A DNA stretch of 64,000 nt from Clostridiaceae bacterium (GTDB lineage: Bacteria; Bacillota; Clostridia; Oscillospirales; Acutalibacteraceae). Positions 17,961-27,911 of the stretch are shown here, in pieces. A program made the translations under genes and the position numbers. Numbering within the stretch: position 1 is the first letter of the stretch; each line of letters starts with the position of its first letter. The notes under the pieces were generated by a model that was given only the letters and a program-made list of their open reading frames with translations, did not search any database and was not told the DNA's origin. The stretch lies in contig JAEDHT010000004.1 in NCBI GenBank assembly GCA_016296885.1, forward strand, positions 3,383-67,382, given 5' to 3'.

Positions 17961-19235
17961 ATGAATTTAATCACAAAACGTGTAAAGGGTGCTCAGGATG
18001 TTTTGCCTGCGGACTCTTACAAATGGCATTTTATAGAGAATTTACTTAGCAATGAAGCACAACTGTGTGGATACAAAGAAATAAGAACACCTGTTTTTGA
18101 ACATACTGAGCTTTTTAATAGAAGCGTCGGCGAGACTACAGATGTAGTACAAAAGGAGATGTACACCTTTGATACAAAAGGCGGTACATCCATCACGTTG
18201 CGCCCTGAGGGTACAGCAGGAGCAGCCAGAGCTATGCTTGAAAATGCCGTTTATAATGAGGGTTTGCCAATAAAGACATATTATATCACATCTTGTTATC
18301 GTTATGAAAAGCCACAGGCTGGTAGATATAGAGAATTCCATCAATTTGGTATGGAAATGTATGGCTCAGCATCACCAACGGCCGATGCTGATTTGATATG
18401 CACAATTAATGCAATGTTCAAAAGAATGGGCATCACAAATCTTAAGCTAAAGATAAACTCTATTGGTTGCCCTACGTGCAGACAGAAGTATCAACAAGCA
18501 CTTAAAGATTATTTTTCACAGTTTAAAGATCAACTTTGTGACACTTGCCTTACAAGATTGGATAGAAATCCTATGAGAATCCTTGACTGTAAAAGCAGTG
18601 TATGCAAAAAGATAGCCGATGGAGCCCCGGTGGTTCTCGACTACTTATGCGAAGAATGTGGCAATCACTTTGCAAAGGTAAAGAGCTTGCTTGATTATAT
18701 GAATGTAGAATATATAGTTGATCCACAGATTGTTCGTGGTCTTGATTACTACACCAAGACAGTATTTGAATTTGTGAGCGATTGTATAGGAGCTCAAGGT
18801 ACTGTGTGTGGCGGTGGCCGTTATGATGGCCTTATCGAAGAGCTAGGCGGTCAGGCTATGCCGGCACTTGGCTTCGGATTAGGTTTAGAAAGACTTTTGA
18901 GTTTACTTGAAAAGGAAAATATAGAGATTCCAAAGCCTGATAATTGTGGAGTTTATTTTATCGGATTGGGAGAGCTAGGAGAGAAAGAAGCATTTAGACT
19001 CACCCGTGAAGTACGAAATAGTGGCATATATGCAGATTGCGATGTTACCGGCAGAAGCCTTAAGGCACAAATGAAATATGCTGATAAGATAAAGGCACGC
19101 TTCACAGTGGTTATTGGTGACGATGAAGTTAATTCTAAAAAAGCTATAATGAAAAATATGGAAACAGGAGAAAAGTTTGATCTTGATATAGATGATAAAT
19201 TCTTTGAGAATTTTTTGATTACTTTTTTGAAATAA
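17961..19235 (+). CDS. hisS: histidyl-tRNA synthetase
   Basis: A class II synthetase charging tRNA-His. Motif 2 is visible as YRYEKPQAGRYREFHQFGMEMYG. HisA signatures VRGLDYYTKTVFEF and GGGRYDGLIEELGG are present, followed by the anticodon-binding domain. Relatives start close to LITKRVKGAQDVLP, favouring ATG 17961 (424 residues). A TTG at 17928, eight bases after GAAGGGA, would add eleven residues encoded by an inverted repeat. aspS follows 85 bases downstream, a common pairing in Firmicutes. Confidence 0.95.
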   Translation: MNLITKRVKGAQDVLPADSYKWHFIENLLSNEAQLCGYKEIRTPVFEHTELFNRSVGETTDVVQKEMYTFDTKGGTSITLRPEGTAGAARAMLENAVYNEGLPIKTYYITSCYRYEKPQAGRYREFHQFGMEMYGSASPTADADLICTINAMFKRMGITNLKLKINSIGCPTCRQKYQQALKDYFSQFKDQLCDTCLTRLDRNPMRILDCKSSVCKKIADGAPVVLDYLCEECGNHFAKVKSLLDYMNVEYIVDPQIVRGLDYYTKTVFEFVSDCIGAQGTVCGGGRYDGLIEELGGQAMPALGFGLGLERLLSLLEKENIEIPKPDNCGVYFIGLGELGEKEAFRLTREVRNSGIYADCDVTGRSLKAQMKYADKIKARFTVVIGDDEVNSKKAIMKNMETGEKFDLDIDDKFFENFLITFLK

Positions 19236-19320
19236 TAATCGATTAGTACTTTAATCAGCACTATGTCAAGCAGTTTATTATTAGAATTTTAAAACATTGA
19301 TTTAGGAAGGATATTAAATT

Positions 19321-21102
19321 ATGGCAGAAAGTATGCTCGGAATGAAACGCAGTTGCTATTGTGGAACTTTGAGAATTTCTGATTGCGGAAAAGAAGTTAC
19401 ACTATGTGGCTGGGTTCAAAGACAGAGAGATTTAGGACAGCTTATATTTATAGATTTGCGTGACCGCACAGGTATTGCACAGTTAGCTTTTGATAACAAT
19501 ACTGATAAAGAGATATTTGACAAAGCATTTTCAATTAGAGGCGAATATGTTCTTGCTGCAAGAGGAATAGTAAGAGAGAGAAGCTCTAAAAATCCGGAAA
19601 TACCTACCGGCGATGTTGAGCTAGAAGTAAAAGAGCTTCGTATTCTTTCCAAGGCAGAAACTCCGCCTTTTGAAATAGTAGATGAAACAAATGTAAATGA
19701 GGAGCTTCGACTCAAATATCGTTATCTTGATTTGAGAAGAAAACCCTTGCAAGATAGCATAATGATGCGTAGTAAAATAGCAAAGGTAGCACGTGACTAC
19801 TATCACGAAAATGGGTTTGTAGAGATAGAAACTCCAATGATGATAAAATCAACTCCGGAAGGTGCCAGAGATTATCTTGTACCATCCAGAGTTCATCCTG
19901 GTAAATTTTATGCTTTGCCACAATCACCACAGATTTATAAGCAACTCTTGATGCTATCAGGTTTTGATAGATATATTCAGCTTGCAAGGTGCTTTAGAGA
20001 TGAAGACCTGCGTGCAGACCGTCAGCCAGAGTTTACTCAGATAGACTTAGAAATGTCCTTCGTAGATGTAGAAGATATTCTAGAAATGAACGAAGGCTTT
20101 ATGAAGCGTCTCTTCAAAGAGATTATAGATGTAGATATCCAACTTCCTTTACCACGCCTTTCATACAAGGATGCTATGGAGCGTTATGGTTCAGATAAGC
20201 CAGATACACGCTTTGGTATGGAAATAAAGAATATCAGTGACCTTGTAAAAGATACTGAGTTTGGCGTGTTTAAGTCAGCTGTTGAGTCTGGTGGCAGCGT
20301 AAGAGCTATTGTAGCTAAAAATGCTGTAAATGTACTCACAAGAAAAGAAATAGATAAACTTACTGAATACGTAAAAGGTATTGGTGGCAAAGGTCTTGCT
20401 TTTGTACGCTGGCTCGACGATGCTCCTACTTGCTCATTCTCAAAGTTTATGAAAGAGGGCGAGCTTGAAGCTATCCTCGAATTCCTTGGTGCTGAAAAGG
20501 GCGATGTAGTTCTATTCGTAGCAGATAAAAATAGTATTACTCTTTCCACACTTGGTGCATTAAGACTAAAGGTTGCAAAACAGCTTGATATTATACCAAA
20601 AGATAAATTTAATTTGCTGTGGATTGTAGATTTCCCATTCTTTGAGCAGGATGAAGAAACAGGCGAGTGGCTTGCAATGCATCATCCATTTACTATGCCA
20701 AAAGAAGAGTGTCTGCAATATCTTGAGAGCGATCCATCAAAGGTAATTGCAAAGGCATATGACCTTGTTTTAAACGGCACTGAGCTTTCAAGTGGCTCTA
20801 TCAGAATTACAGATTATGAGCTTCAGCAGAAGATGTTCCGCGCGCTCAATTTAACCGATGAAGAAATAGAAGCAAAGTTCGGATTCCTCGTGGAGGCTTA
20901 TAAATATGGTGCACCACCACATGGTGGCATGGGAATTGGTCTTGATAGACTTGCAATGATCTTAAGCGGAAATGATAATCTTCGTGATGTTACTGCATTC
21001 CCTAAGGTTCAAAATGCATCTGAGCTTATGTCGTCCTGTCCGTCTCCGGTTGATCAGGATAGCCTTGATGTGCTTGGAATACAAATAAAAAAAGAAAACT
21101 AA
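19321..21102 (+). CDS. aspS: aspartyl-tRNA synthetase
   Basis: The 593-residue product is bacterial-type AspRS: N-terminal OB anticodon-binding domain (VTLCGWVQRQRDLGQLIFIDLRDR), class II motif 2 (CFRDEDLRADRQPEFTQIDLEMSF), the bacterial GAD insertion domain (about 290-420) and motif 3 (GIGLDRLAMIL). It charges tRNA-Asp. AGGAAGGA precedes the ATG at good spacing. Confidence 0.97.
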   Translation: MAESMLGMKRSCYCGTLRISDCGKEVTLCGWVQRQRDLGQLIFIDLRDRTGIAQLAFDNNTDKEIFDKAFSIRGEYVLAARGIVRERSSKNPEIPTGDVELEVKELRILSKAETPPFEIVDETNVNEELRLKYRYLDLRRKPLQDSIMMRSKIAKVARDYYHENGFVEIETPMMIKSTPEGARDYLVPSRVHPGKFYALPQSPQIYKQLLMLSGFDRYIQLARCFRDEDLRADRQPEFTQIDLEMSFVDVEDILEMNEGFMKRLFKEIIDVDIQLPLPRLSYKDAMERYGSDKPDTRFGMEIKNISDLVKDTEFGVFKSAVESGGSVRAIVAKNAVNVLTRKEIDKLTEYVKGIGGKGLAFVRWLDDAPTCSFSKFMKEGELEAILEFLGAEKGDVVLFVADKNSITLSTLGALRLKVAKQLDIIPKDKFNLLWIVDFPFFEQDEETGEWLAMHHPFTMPKEECLQYLESDPSKVIAKAYDLVLNGTELSSGSIRITDYELQQKMFRALNLTDEEIEAKFGFLVEAYKYGAPPHGGMGIGLDRLAMILSGNDNLRDVTAFPKVQNASELMSSCPSPVDQDSLDVLGIQIKKEN

Positions 21103-21109
21103 TGAATAT

Positions 21110-21144
21110 AAATTGAAGCTGTACTTGTTGTGCAGCTTTAATTT
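21110..21144 (+). terminator. stem-loop after aspS
   Basis: A 12-bp stem with one G-U pair (arms 21110-21121 and 21133-21144) stands between aspS and the next ribosome site. Only a short T-rich tract follows, so it may be a weak terminator or an mRNA processing/stability element. Confidence 0.5.
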
Positions 21145-21167
21145 GTATATAAAGAGGAGAATCATCT

Positions 21168-21857
21168 ATGCAGGAAAATATAGGTACAATATCTATTAAT
21201 GAGATTTTTTCTCATAAGAAGGGATGTCCTTTTTGCAGAATGTATTCTATGCTAGAGAGTTTAGGTGTGGAATATATACTTGGAAATGCTATGATGCAAC
21301 CTGATGTAAGAGTGGTCACAAACAGGCTAGGCTTTTGCAGAAAGCACTATGACCAAATGATTGGCACAGGCAAAAGACTTCAAATTGCACTAATTCTTCA
21401 AAGTCACCTCAAATTGATTTCGGAAGAGATGATTCCAGACTCTGTTAAGGGTAAACCAAATAAAAAGACAATAAATGCTATTAAAAAATTAAATACCAGC
21501 TGTTATGTTTGTGAAAAGATATCTTGGGGTATGGATCACCTTACAAAATCGGTTCTTTCAATGTGGACGAAAGATGAAGATTTTCGCAAGATATTTAACG
21601 AACAAGAGTATTTCTGTTTGGAACATTACGAGAGTGTGCTTGATGCTGCCTGTAGTGGCGAAGTGTCATCACGACTACTGCCGATTTTATATAATCAGCT
21701 CAATGATATTACATCACGCTATCTCAACAGAAAAAGAAATGAAATAGACGAATTTTGTAATTCGTTCGATTATAGAAACGCAGGCAAAAAAATGGATATA
21801 AAGCCACAATGTATAGATGAAGCTGTTAGTTTATTACAAAAGACAAATATTGAGTAA
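21168..21857 (+). CDS. DUF6062-family protein with two CxxC/CxxH pairs
   Basis: A 229-residue cytosolic protein with duplicated metal-binding-like motifs: CPFC (20-23) with FCRKHY (C57, H60), then CYVC (about 113) with FCLEHY (about 150). This resembles two C2-CH zinc sites and fits the DUF6062 family, whose function is unknown. Ribosome site AGAGGAGA is well placed. Confidence 0.75.
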   Translation: MQENIGTISINEIFSHKKGCPFCRMYSMLESLGVEYILGNAMMQPDVRVVTNRLGFCRKHYDQMIGTGKRLQIALILQSHLKLISEEMIPDSVKGKPNKKTINAIKKLNTSCYVCEKISWGMDHLTKSVLSMWTKDEDFRKIFNEQEYFCLEHYESVLDAACSGEVSSRLLPILYNQLNDITSRYLNRKRNEIDEFCNSFDYRNAGKKMDIKPQCIDEAVSLLQKTNIE

Positions 21858-21926
21858 ATATTACAGCATTTATCAATATATTTAATAAAATTAATCTACG
21901 ATTTTATGCTAGGGGTTTAGATAAAT

Positions 21927-23396
21927 ATGAAAAGAAAAATACTATGTTGTCTGATTACTATATGTGTGATGATTCCATTTGTATCTGTTTGTGCAAGCGC
22001 CGATAATTCATCCTATATTATGGTTGACGATAAAAACATTGTTGAAATAGGTAAAATAGAAATCAAGGGTGACGAGTCTGGTATTACCACATCTGCTGAA
22101 TATGATGCTGAAACTAACTCGCTTATACTTGATAATTATTCAGCTTATAGTATTGTTGCAAATAATATGGGTGATTTGAATCTTATAATAAAAGGTACGG
22201 CTAGTGTATCTTATAATACATCAATTGATCAGCAACCTGAATTTGCAGTTAGAGGTGGTAATCTTAGTATTATCTCAGCAGATGACAATGGTGCTTATAT
22301 GTCTATTTATGCTGATCCTACAAAGCCTGAATCATATGGTATGTATGTTGAGGGGGATCTCAGCATTTATAATGTTTACACCAAGTGTTGTACATATGAG
22401 TATGATGAAGACTGCAATATAGAGGACAGTTACGGTCTATATTGTTACGGAAATGTCCTTTTAGATGGATCATATTTTGAATTTGGAAGTAATATTGCCA
22501 GAGATCTATCTGTGGGAATTTATGCAGAATCTATTGAACTCAAACATGGAAATCTATATGCATATTCATGTGAGTCAACATCAAGCATAGGTGTCGATTG
22601 CCAAGATGTTTATATAGCTGATGGATCATTTTCAGCGTACGGTAGTAGCTGTGCAGCTACAAGTGCACCATCATTCGCACCTAATTATCACGGAATGGTT
22701 GAAGCACTTAAAGATTTGGAAGAAGCCTTACCTTTTGTTATAGAATCTGTTGCAGAGGCAGACCCTACTGTGTTTACAGATTGTGTGCAGTTTTATATTC
22801 ACTTGCCAACCCTTAAAGAAATTATAGTTAGTGATGCTGCTTTGAATTTTGAGATTAAAGATAGACCTAAATTTACAGCAGTTATTCCTGATGAATATAA
22901 AAATTTATATGAAATTGACTATGAAGCTTGGGAGAACTATGAAAACAGTTCATATATATCTTCTTCACAATACATGAATGATTATCACCTTTCCAACGAT
23001 TCAAAATTAATTGATAAATTTGAAGATGGTGATACATACTATTACACTATATCCCTGAAAAATCTTGATGAAAATGTACGATTTGGATATGACACAAAGC
23101 TTATAATTAATGACGAGACCGTTAATGCAGAAATATCTGTAAGCGAGGACGGTTCGATTATTACATTTTATCATGTTAAGGCTATGTCATTTATGCTGAA
23201 TGGTGATGTGAACTGTGATGGAGTAGTTACAATGGAAGATGTAACTGCCCTTCAGAAAGTAATAGCAAACCTTATAACACTTGAAAGCCTTGGTTCAAAT
23301 TCTTCAGAGAAAGCTGATTGTAACAACGATACTCAGGTGACAATGGAAGATGTTACTATGATTCAAAAGTATCTTGCTAGGTTGATAGAATTATAA
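21927..23396 (+). CDS. secreted dockerin protein, beta-rich N-terminal region
   Basis: A 489-residue protein with a signal peptide (about 1-25, ending VCASA). The N-terminal 250 residues consist of short repeating beta-strand units (SLILDNYSAYSIVANNMG, LNLIIKG, LSIIS, LSIYN, VLLDGSYFEFG), suggesting a beta-solenoid-like fold, with no recognised catalytic motif. The C-terminus holds a complete type-I-like dockerin with two calcium loops (DVNCDGVVTMEDV and DCNNDTQVTMEDV). It is probably a cohesin-bound part of an extracellular complex; what it binds or cleaves is unknown. Confidence 0.8.
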   Translation: MKRKILCCLITICVMIPFVSVCASADNSSYIMVDDKNIVEIGKIEIKGDESGITTSAEYDAETNSLILDNYSAYSIVANNMGDLNLIIKGTASVSYNTSIDQQPEFAVRGGNLSIISADDNGAYMSIYADPTKPESYGMYVEGDLSIYNVYTKCCTYEYDEDCNIEDSYGLYCYGNVLLDGSYFEFGSNIARDLSVGIYAESIELKHGNLYAYSCESTSSIGVDCQDVYIADGSFSAYGSSCAATSAPSFAPNYHGMVEALKDLEEALPFVIESVAEADPTVFTDCVQFYIHLPTLKEIIVSDAALNFEIKDRPKFTAVIPDEYKNLYEIDYEAWENYENSSYISSSQYMNDYHLSNDSKLIDKFEDGDTYYYTISLKNLDENVRFGYDTKLIINDETVNAEISVSEDGSIITFYHVKAMSFMLNGDVNCDGVVTMEDVTALQKVIANLITLESLGSNSSEKADCNNDTQVTMEDVTMIQKYLARLIEL

Positions 23397-23417
23397 TAAA
23401 TTGATTATAAACAAATA

Positions 23418-23453
23418 GGGGATGTGAGTCTTTTTTTGACTTACATCCCTTTT
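23418..23453. terminator. bidirectional intrinsic terminator
   Basis: A GC-containing stem (about 23419-23430 with 23438-23449, one G-U pair) has a T7 loop and is followed by TTTT. It separates the convergent dockerin gene (+) and spoVAD (-). Confidence 0.8.
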
Positions 23454-23466
23454 GTAATATATAGAA

Positions 23467-24492
23467 CTAAATTCCTTCTATTTCAACCAAATGTGCAATG
23501 GATGGTATACTCTCACCTTGTTGGCATGATGTTGGAGACATAAGGGCACCGGTGGCAATAAATAATATTTTGTTATAATTACCACTATCCATGTTTTTAA
23601 GAATATATGAGCAAAGTACAGATGCACTGCATCCACATCCGGAGCCCCCGGCATGAGTATCCTGCTGTTTATTATCAAATATCATAAGCCCGCAGTCTTT
23701 GTGTTTGTTACGTATATCTATATTTTCTTTTTCAAGGAGTTCATGCAACAGTTTTGTGCCTACGGCTCCCAGGTCACCCGTAAAAATAGCGTCATAGTCG
23801 TCAGGTGAAGCACCTGTATCTAAGAAAAAAGATTTTATTGTTTCACACGCAGCGGGTGCCATAGCGGCTCCCATATTGTTGGCATCTGTAACGCCTAAAT
23901 CAGTTATTTTTCCTATAACAGCTCTTTTTATAACCTTACATCTTGTATCTGGATTGGGGGATTTTTCACCAAGTATAATACTTCCGCTTCCTGTTACAGT
24001 CCATTGTGCTGTGGGTGTGCGCTGTCCGCCATACTCCAGCGGGAATCGATACTGTCTTTCTGCAGAGCAAAAGTGAGATGATGTCATTGCGCCTGCGTAT
24101 CTCGCCGCACCGCTTTCTATCATCACTGATGCCATAATTAGTGATTGCGCCATAGTAGAACAAGCGCCATATTGTCCCAAGAACGGAATTCCAAAGTCAC
24201 GCAATCCAAACCCTGAAGATATGCATTGATTGAGCAAATCACCAGAAAAAACCATGTTGCAATCATTTGATTTAATTTTTGCTTTCCCCAGTGCCATGTC
24301 AAGTGCTTGCTTTTGAAGGTCACTTTCTGCTTGTTCCCATGTGTCTTTGCCTGAATGTGAATCGTAAACTATCTTGTCAAACCATTCTTTTATTGGCCCT
24401 TCTGATTCTTTTTTTCCAACTATCGATGCATAACCACATATTTCCGGTTGGTTTTCAAATTCGATAGTGTATTGTCCTATTCTATTTATCAT
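23467..24492 (-). CDS. spoVAD: stage V sporulation protein AD
   Basis: A 341-residue thiolase-fold protein of the SpoVA dipicolinic-acid channel. SpoVAD binds Ca-dipicolinate and is needed to load it into forespores. Typical stretches include FGLRDFGIPFLGQYGACSTMAQS, SSHFCSAERQYRFPLEYGGQRTPTAQWTVTGSG and THAGGSGCGCSASVLCSYIL. GGGAAGGTGA stands six bases before the ATG. It is alone here, between two dockerin genes on the opposite strand, instead of in a spoVAC-AD-AE cluster; spoVAC lies at 60266. Confidence 0.95.
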   Translation of the reverse strand: MINRIGQYTIEFENQPEICGYASIVGKKESEGPIKEWFDKIVYDSHSGKDTWEQAESDLQKQALDMALGKAKIKSNDCNMVFSGDLLNQCISSGFGLRDFGIPFLGQYGACSTMAQSLIMASVMIESGAARYAGAMTSSHFCSAERQYRFPLEYGGQRTPTAQWTVTGSGSIILGEKSPNPDTRCKVIKRAVIGKITDLGVTDANNMGAAMAPAACETIKSFFLDTGASPDDYDAIFTGDLGAVGTKLLHELLEKENIDIRNKHKDCGLMIFDNKQQDTHAGGSGCGCSASVLCSYILKNMDSGNYNKILFIATGALMSPTSCQQGESIPSIAHLVEIEGI

Positions 24493-24712
24493 TTATTTCA
24501 CCTTCCCTAAAATCCATATAATTATTTTGTCAAGAAAATTTAATTTTTATCCCTTGGTTTATTATTCTTTTTATATTGTATACTATAAACAATTATTTAA
24601 ATTTAATTTGTATACTTCTTATAATAAATTGTTCTTTCTAAACAAATTATTATACAGATACTTGTTATATCATACAAAATAACGAAATTAACCAAAATAA
24701 AATGTCGATTTA

Positions 24713-24741
24713 TTGAAATTTTGAAAAAAAAGTTTTATAAT
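24713..24741 (+). promoter_or_regulatory. promoter of the amylase gene
   Basis: TTGAAA (24713-24718), a 17-base spacer and a perfect TATAAT (24736-24741) precede the amylase ATG (24777). A strong GGGGGGT ribosome site is at 24762-24768. Confidence 0.65.
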
Positions 24742-24776
24742 ATAACTAGATTTTTAACCTCGGGGGGTATTGTATT

Positions 24777-27623
24777 ATGACAAAAAGAAATAGGGTGGTG
24801 GGCATCGCTCTTTGTGTGTGCCTGCTTTTAAATTTGTTGTGCATAAATTCTATCAGTGCAAGTGCTGAGGAAAGCAAACCGGTATCTAATTATGGTCTTG
24901 CTTCTTCCATTCAAACCGGAAATATTCTTCATTGTTTCAATACATATTTTAACACAATCACAGATATGCTTCCACAGATAGCCAGTCAGGGCTTTTCTGC
25001 TGTGCAGGTTTCACCTGTTCAGGGCAATAAGGTATCTATAAATTCAGGCGCCTATTTCTGCGACTGGACATTCTTTTATCAACCGACTAATTTTAAGGTA
25101 GGCAACGAGCTCGGAACAGCAGAGGATTTTGCAAGACTTTGTTCTGAGGCAGATAGATATGGCATAAAGGTGATTGTTGATATTGTGTCTAACCATATGG
25201 CGCAGAATGACAATGGTAGAAACGGTATCCTTTCAGAACAGATAGAAGATGAATATAATGATAGTGATTATTTCCACGCTCCACAGAAAAATCAAGCTGA
25301 TAACTCAAGCAGAGAGCGTCAGGTTCGTTATAATGTGGGAGGCTTGCCTGATTTAGACACATCAAATCCAAAGGTTCAGCAGTGGGTTTATGATTTGCTT
25401 GAAGAGTGTGTTTCACTTGGTGCAGATGGATTTAGATTCGACACTGCCAAGCACATCGAAACAGAAAGAGACGGAAATTTAGCGAGCGACTTTTGGAAGA
25501 ATACAGCCACAAAGATACAGGAGAAATATAACGATTTATATGTTTATGGTGAGGTTATAGACCTCTGTGGAACTGTTAGTATAAATGCTTATACAGATGT
25601 TATGAATGTCACAGATGCCGGATATGGCATTAAGGTGCGCAGAGATATTCAAAAGAAGAGCGTAGCATCACTTTCTACATATGCCGGTGGTTATGATGAT
25701 CCAGCTATACCACTCGGAAAAGGCTTAATCTGGGTAGAATCACACGATGAATTCCTTGGTGGCACTACAAGCAGAATGTCAGAAGACGTGCTTATCAAGT
25801 CATATGCAGCTATGGCATCACGTAAAGATTCACCAACACTTTTCTTTGCTCGTTCTGCAGCAAACAACGCCCCAAACAAAGTAAACTGGGATTTCCTCGT
25901 AGGTGATTATTCTAGTGTTTGGGAAAGTGCTGAAGTCCGTGAAGTAAACAGATTTAAAAACTATTTTGAGGGTGAGAGTGAAGTTCTCTCTAATTATCAG
26001 GATAAATATTATCTTGTTCAAAGAGCAGAAGCTGGTGTTTGTATTGTAAATGTAAGCAATAGCAAGGTAATTAATATTCCAACCACTCTTCCGGACGGCA
26101 GTTACAAAGACCATATCACAGGCAATAAATTTACCGTAACAAATGGAAAAATTTCCGGTAAAATGTCCGATAGCGGTGTAGCTGTTATTTATAACAGAAA
26201 TGACGATATCAAGATATCAGTAGAACTAAATGATAACGCTATATATGAAAATGATAATATCAGCTTCACTACAGAAGAGGCTACTCTCAGAATTTCTGTA
26301 AAAGGTGCAGAAAAATCTACCTTTAAACTCGCAGGTAATGATGAAGTTGAGTTTAAAGATGGTGAAGAAATAACATTTGGTAAAGATCTCGACTATATGA
26401 GTTCAGTTCAGCTTGTTGTAACAGCTGAGAATAGTGAATGTAGCATAGCCAAATGCTATACAATCAACAAAAAAGACCCTGCATTATCATCTGTAATTTA
26501 TTTTGATGCACCTGCAATGGCATTCTATGATAAGACTAAGGATAATCCGGATTCTGCCGGTATGCCATATATATTGCAAAAGGATGCTGAGGACAATTTA
26601 ATTTCCGAGTATCCGGGCGATACAATGTCAAATGTAGAGAGTGAAGCATATGAGCATCTATACAAATTCGAGCTTGATGAAAATACTGTTGCTGTGAAAT
26701 TCCATGATGGTGTTGCAGCAAATGTTGAAACTGACTCGCATACACTTCCACCAACAGAATGTATCTATGGTGATGCATCACTTCTTGAAAACAGAATCAA
26801 AGGCGGTTATGAAGTGAGCGGATCAATGCTATGGACTAAAGGAAAGCTCATTGATGTATTGCCTGATTGCAGTAAATATCCAATTTATGATGGTGTTCTT
26901 GATATCACAAGCCAAGAAATTGAAATTGAAGATAAACAGACAATTACAATAATTGAAAAGGTAACTCAAACATATCTTTTTGGTGATGTAAATCTTGATG
27001 AAGCGATAGATATGTCTGATGTAACACATACACAGAAGAGTATTGCTAAGCTTGTGGAACTTGATGAAACTAGCCAAAAATCTGCTAACGTAGATGGAAA
27101 CGGTGATGTTAACCTTGAAGATGTTGTTCAAATGCAAAGATTTGTTGCAAAGCTTATAGAGGCTTTCTCCGCAGGAAAGAGCTTTGATATTATTTCAGAA
27201 GTCGAAATAACAACAGAAACAGATATGGATTACACTGGCTCAGATACTATAATAGACACTGAAATAGATGAATCAGATACAGATAGTGAAGGCTCTGATG
27301 TAGAATCTACTCGTGAGCTGTATTTCATAAACTCCTTAAATTGGGATTGTGTATATGCATATTTCTGGGAAGAGCTAGGTTCACAGGCTACAGAATGGCC
27401 TGGTGAAGAGATGGAATATATCGCAGATAATGTATATAAGATTGAGATTCCTGATTATGTGAATGTAGATATGATAATTTTTAATGATGGAGGTCAAGGC
27501 TCGCAGACAGAAGATCTTCATATCTCAGAATTTGGTCTTGCATTTGAGCCTGCAGATTATTTCGGCAACGACCAATACAACAACCTTATTTACACTGGAG
27601 AATGGTATGTATATGAACCATAA
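24777..27623 (+). CDS. secreted GH13 alpha-amylase with dockerin and CBM26-type module
   Basis: The 948-residue protein has a signal peptide (1-30) and a GH13 catalytic domain: DIVSNH (135-140), GFRFDTAKH with nucleophile D222, the acid/base E259 in YGEVID, and ESHDE (H323, D324). A beta domain reaches to about 475. A module at 573-665 resembles a divergent CBM26-like starch-binding domain (YPGDTM, VKFHDG). A dockerin with two calcium loops follows (735-796; DVNLDEAIDMSDV, NVDGNGDVNLEDV), then an acidic Ser/Thr linker (810-845) and a clear CBM26 (847-945; YFINSLNWDCVYAYFW, WPGEEM, IIFNDG). It should hydrolyse starch on a cohesin scaffold, as in the amylosome of R. bromii. It is monocistronic. 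Confidence 0.92.
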   Translation: MTKRNRVVGIALCVCLLLNLLCINSISASAEESKPVSNYGLASSIQTGNILHCFNTYFNTITDMLPQIASQGFSAVQVSPVQGNKVSINSGAYFCDWTFFYQPTNFKVGNELGTAEDFARLCSEADRYGIKVIVDIVSNHMAQNDNGRNGILSEQIEDEYNDSDYFHAPQKNQADNSSRERQVRYNVGGLPDLDTSNPKVQQWVYDLLEECVSLGADGFRFDTAKHIETERDGNLASDFWKNTATKIQEKYNDLYVYGEVIDLCGTVSINAYTDVMNVTDAGYGIKVRRDIQKKSVASLSTYAGGYDDPAIPLGKGLIWVESHDEFLGGTTSRMSEDVLIKSYAAMASRKDSPTLFFARSAANNAPNKVNWDFLVGDYSSVWESAEVREVNRFKNYFEGESEVLSNYQDKYYLVQRAEAGVCIVNVSNSKVINIPTTLPDGSYKDHITGNKFTVTNGKISGKMSDSGVAVIYNRNDDIKISVELNDNAIYENDNISFTTEEATLRISVKGAEKSTFKLAGNDEVEFKDGEEITFGKDLDYMSSVQLVVTAENSECSIAKCYTINKKDPALSSVIYFDAPAMAFYDKTKDNPDSAGMPYILQKDAEDNLISEYPGDTMSNVESEAYEHLYKFELDENTVAVKFHDGVAANVETDSHTLPPTECIYGDASLLENRIKGGYEVSGSMLWTKGKLIDVLPDCSKYPIYDGVLDITSQEIEIEDKQTITIIEKVTQTYLFGDVNLDEAIDMSDVTHTQKSIAKLVELDETSQKSANVDGNGDVNLEDVVQMQRFVAKLIEAFSAGKSFDIISEVEITTETDMDYTGSDTIIDTEIDESDTDSEGSDVESTRELYFINSLNWDCVYAYFWEELGSQATEWPGEEMEYIADNVYKIEIPDYVNVDMIIFNDGGQGSQTEDLHISEFGLAFEPADYFGNDQYNNLIYTGEWYVYEP

Positions 27624-27656
27624 AACCATGTGTTAGTATTCAAATCATAAATATTA

Positions 27657-27700
27657 AATCCAATCAGATACAATTTAACTAATATCTGGTTGGATTTTTT
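27657..27700 (+). terminator. intrinsic terminator after the amylase
   Basis: A 14-bp stem (27657-27670 with 27683-27696, one G-U pair) is followed directly by a T run. It ends the single-gene amylase transcript. Confidence 0.85.
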
Positions 27701-27911
27701 ATTTTTATAAAAATAAACATAGACATAATACAAATATTATGATAAAATGAATATGATTTTTATTATGGTGTGGTAGAATTAGCAAAAAGTGAGATTTTAC
27801 ATATTCTATATTGTTTTTAGATAGAAAAATAACAGTTTTGAATAATTTAGCCATTGCTACAAAAGATAAGACTATTAAATACATAAATTAGATTAATACG
27901 GAGGTAATTGC

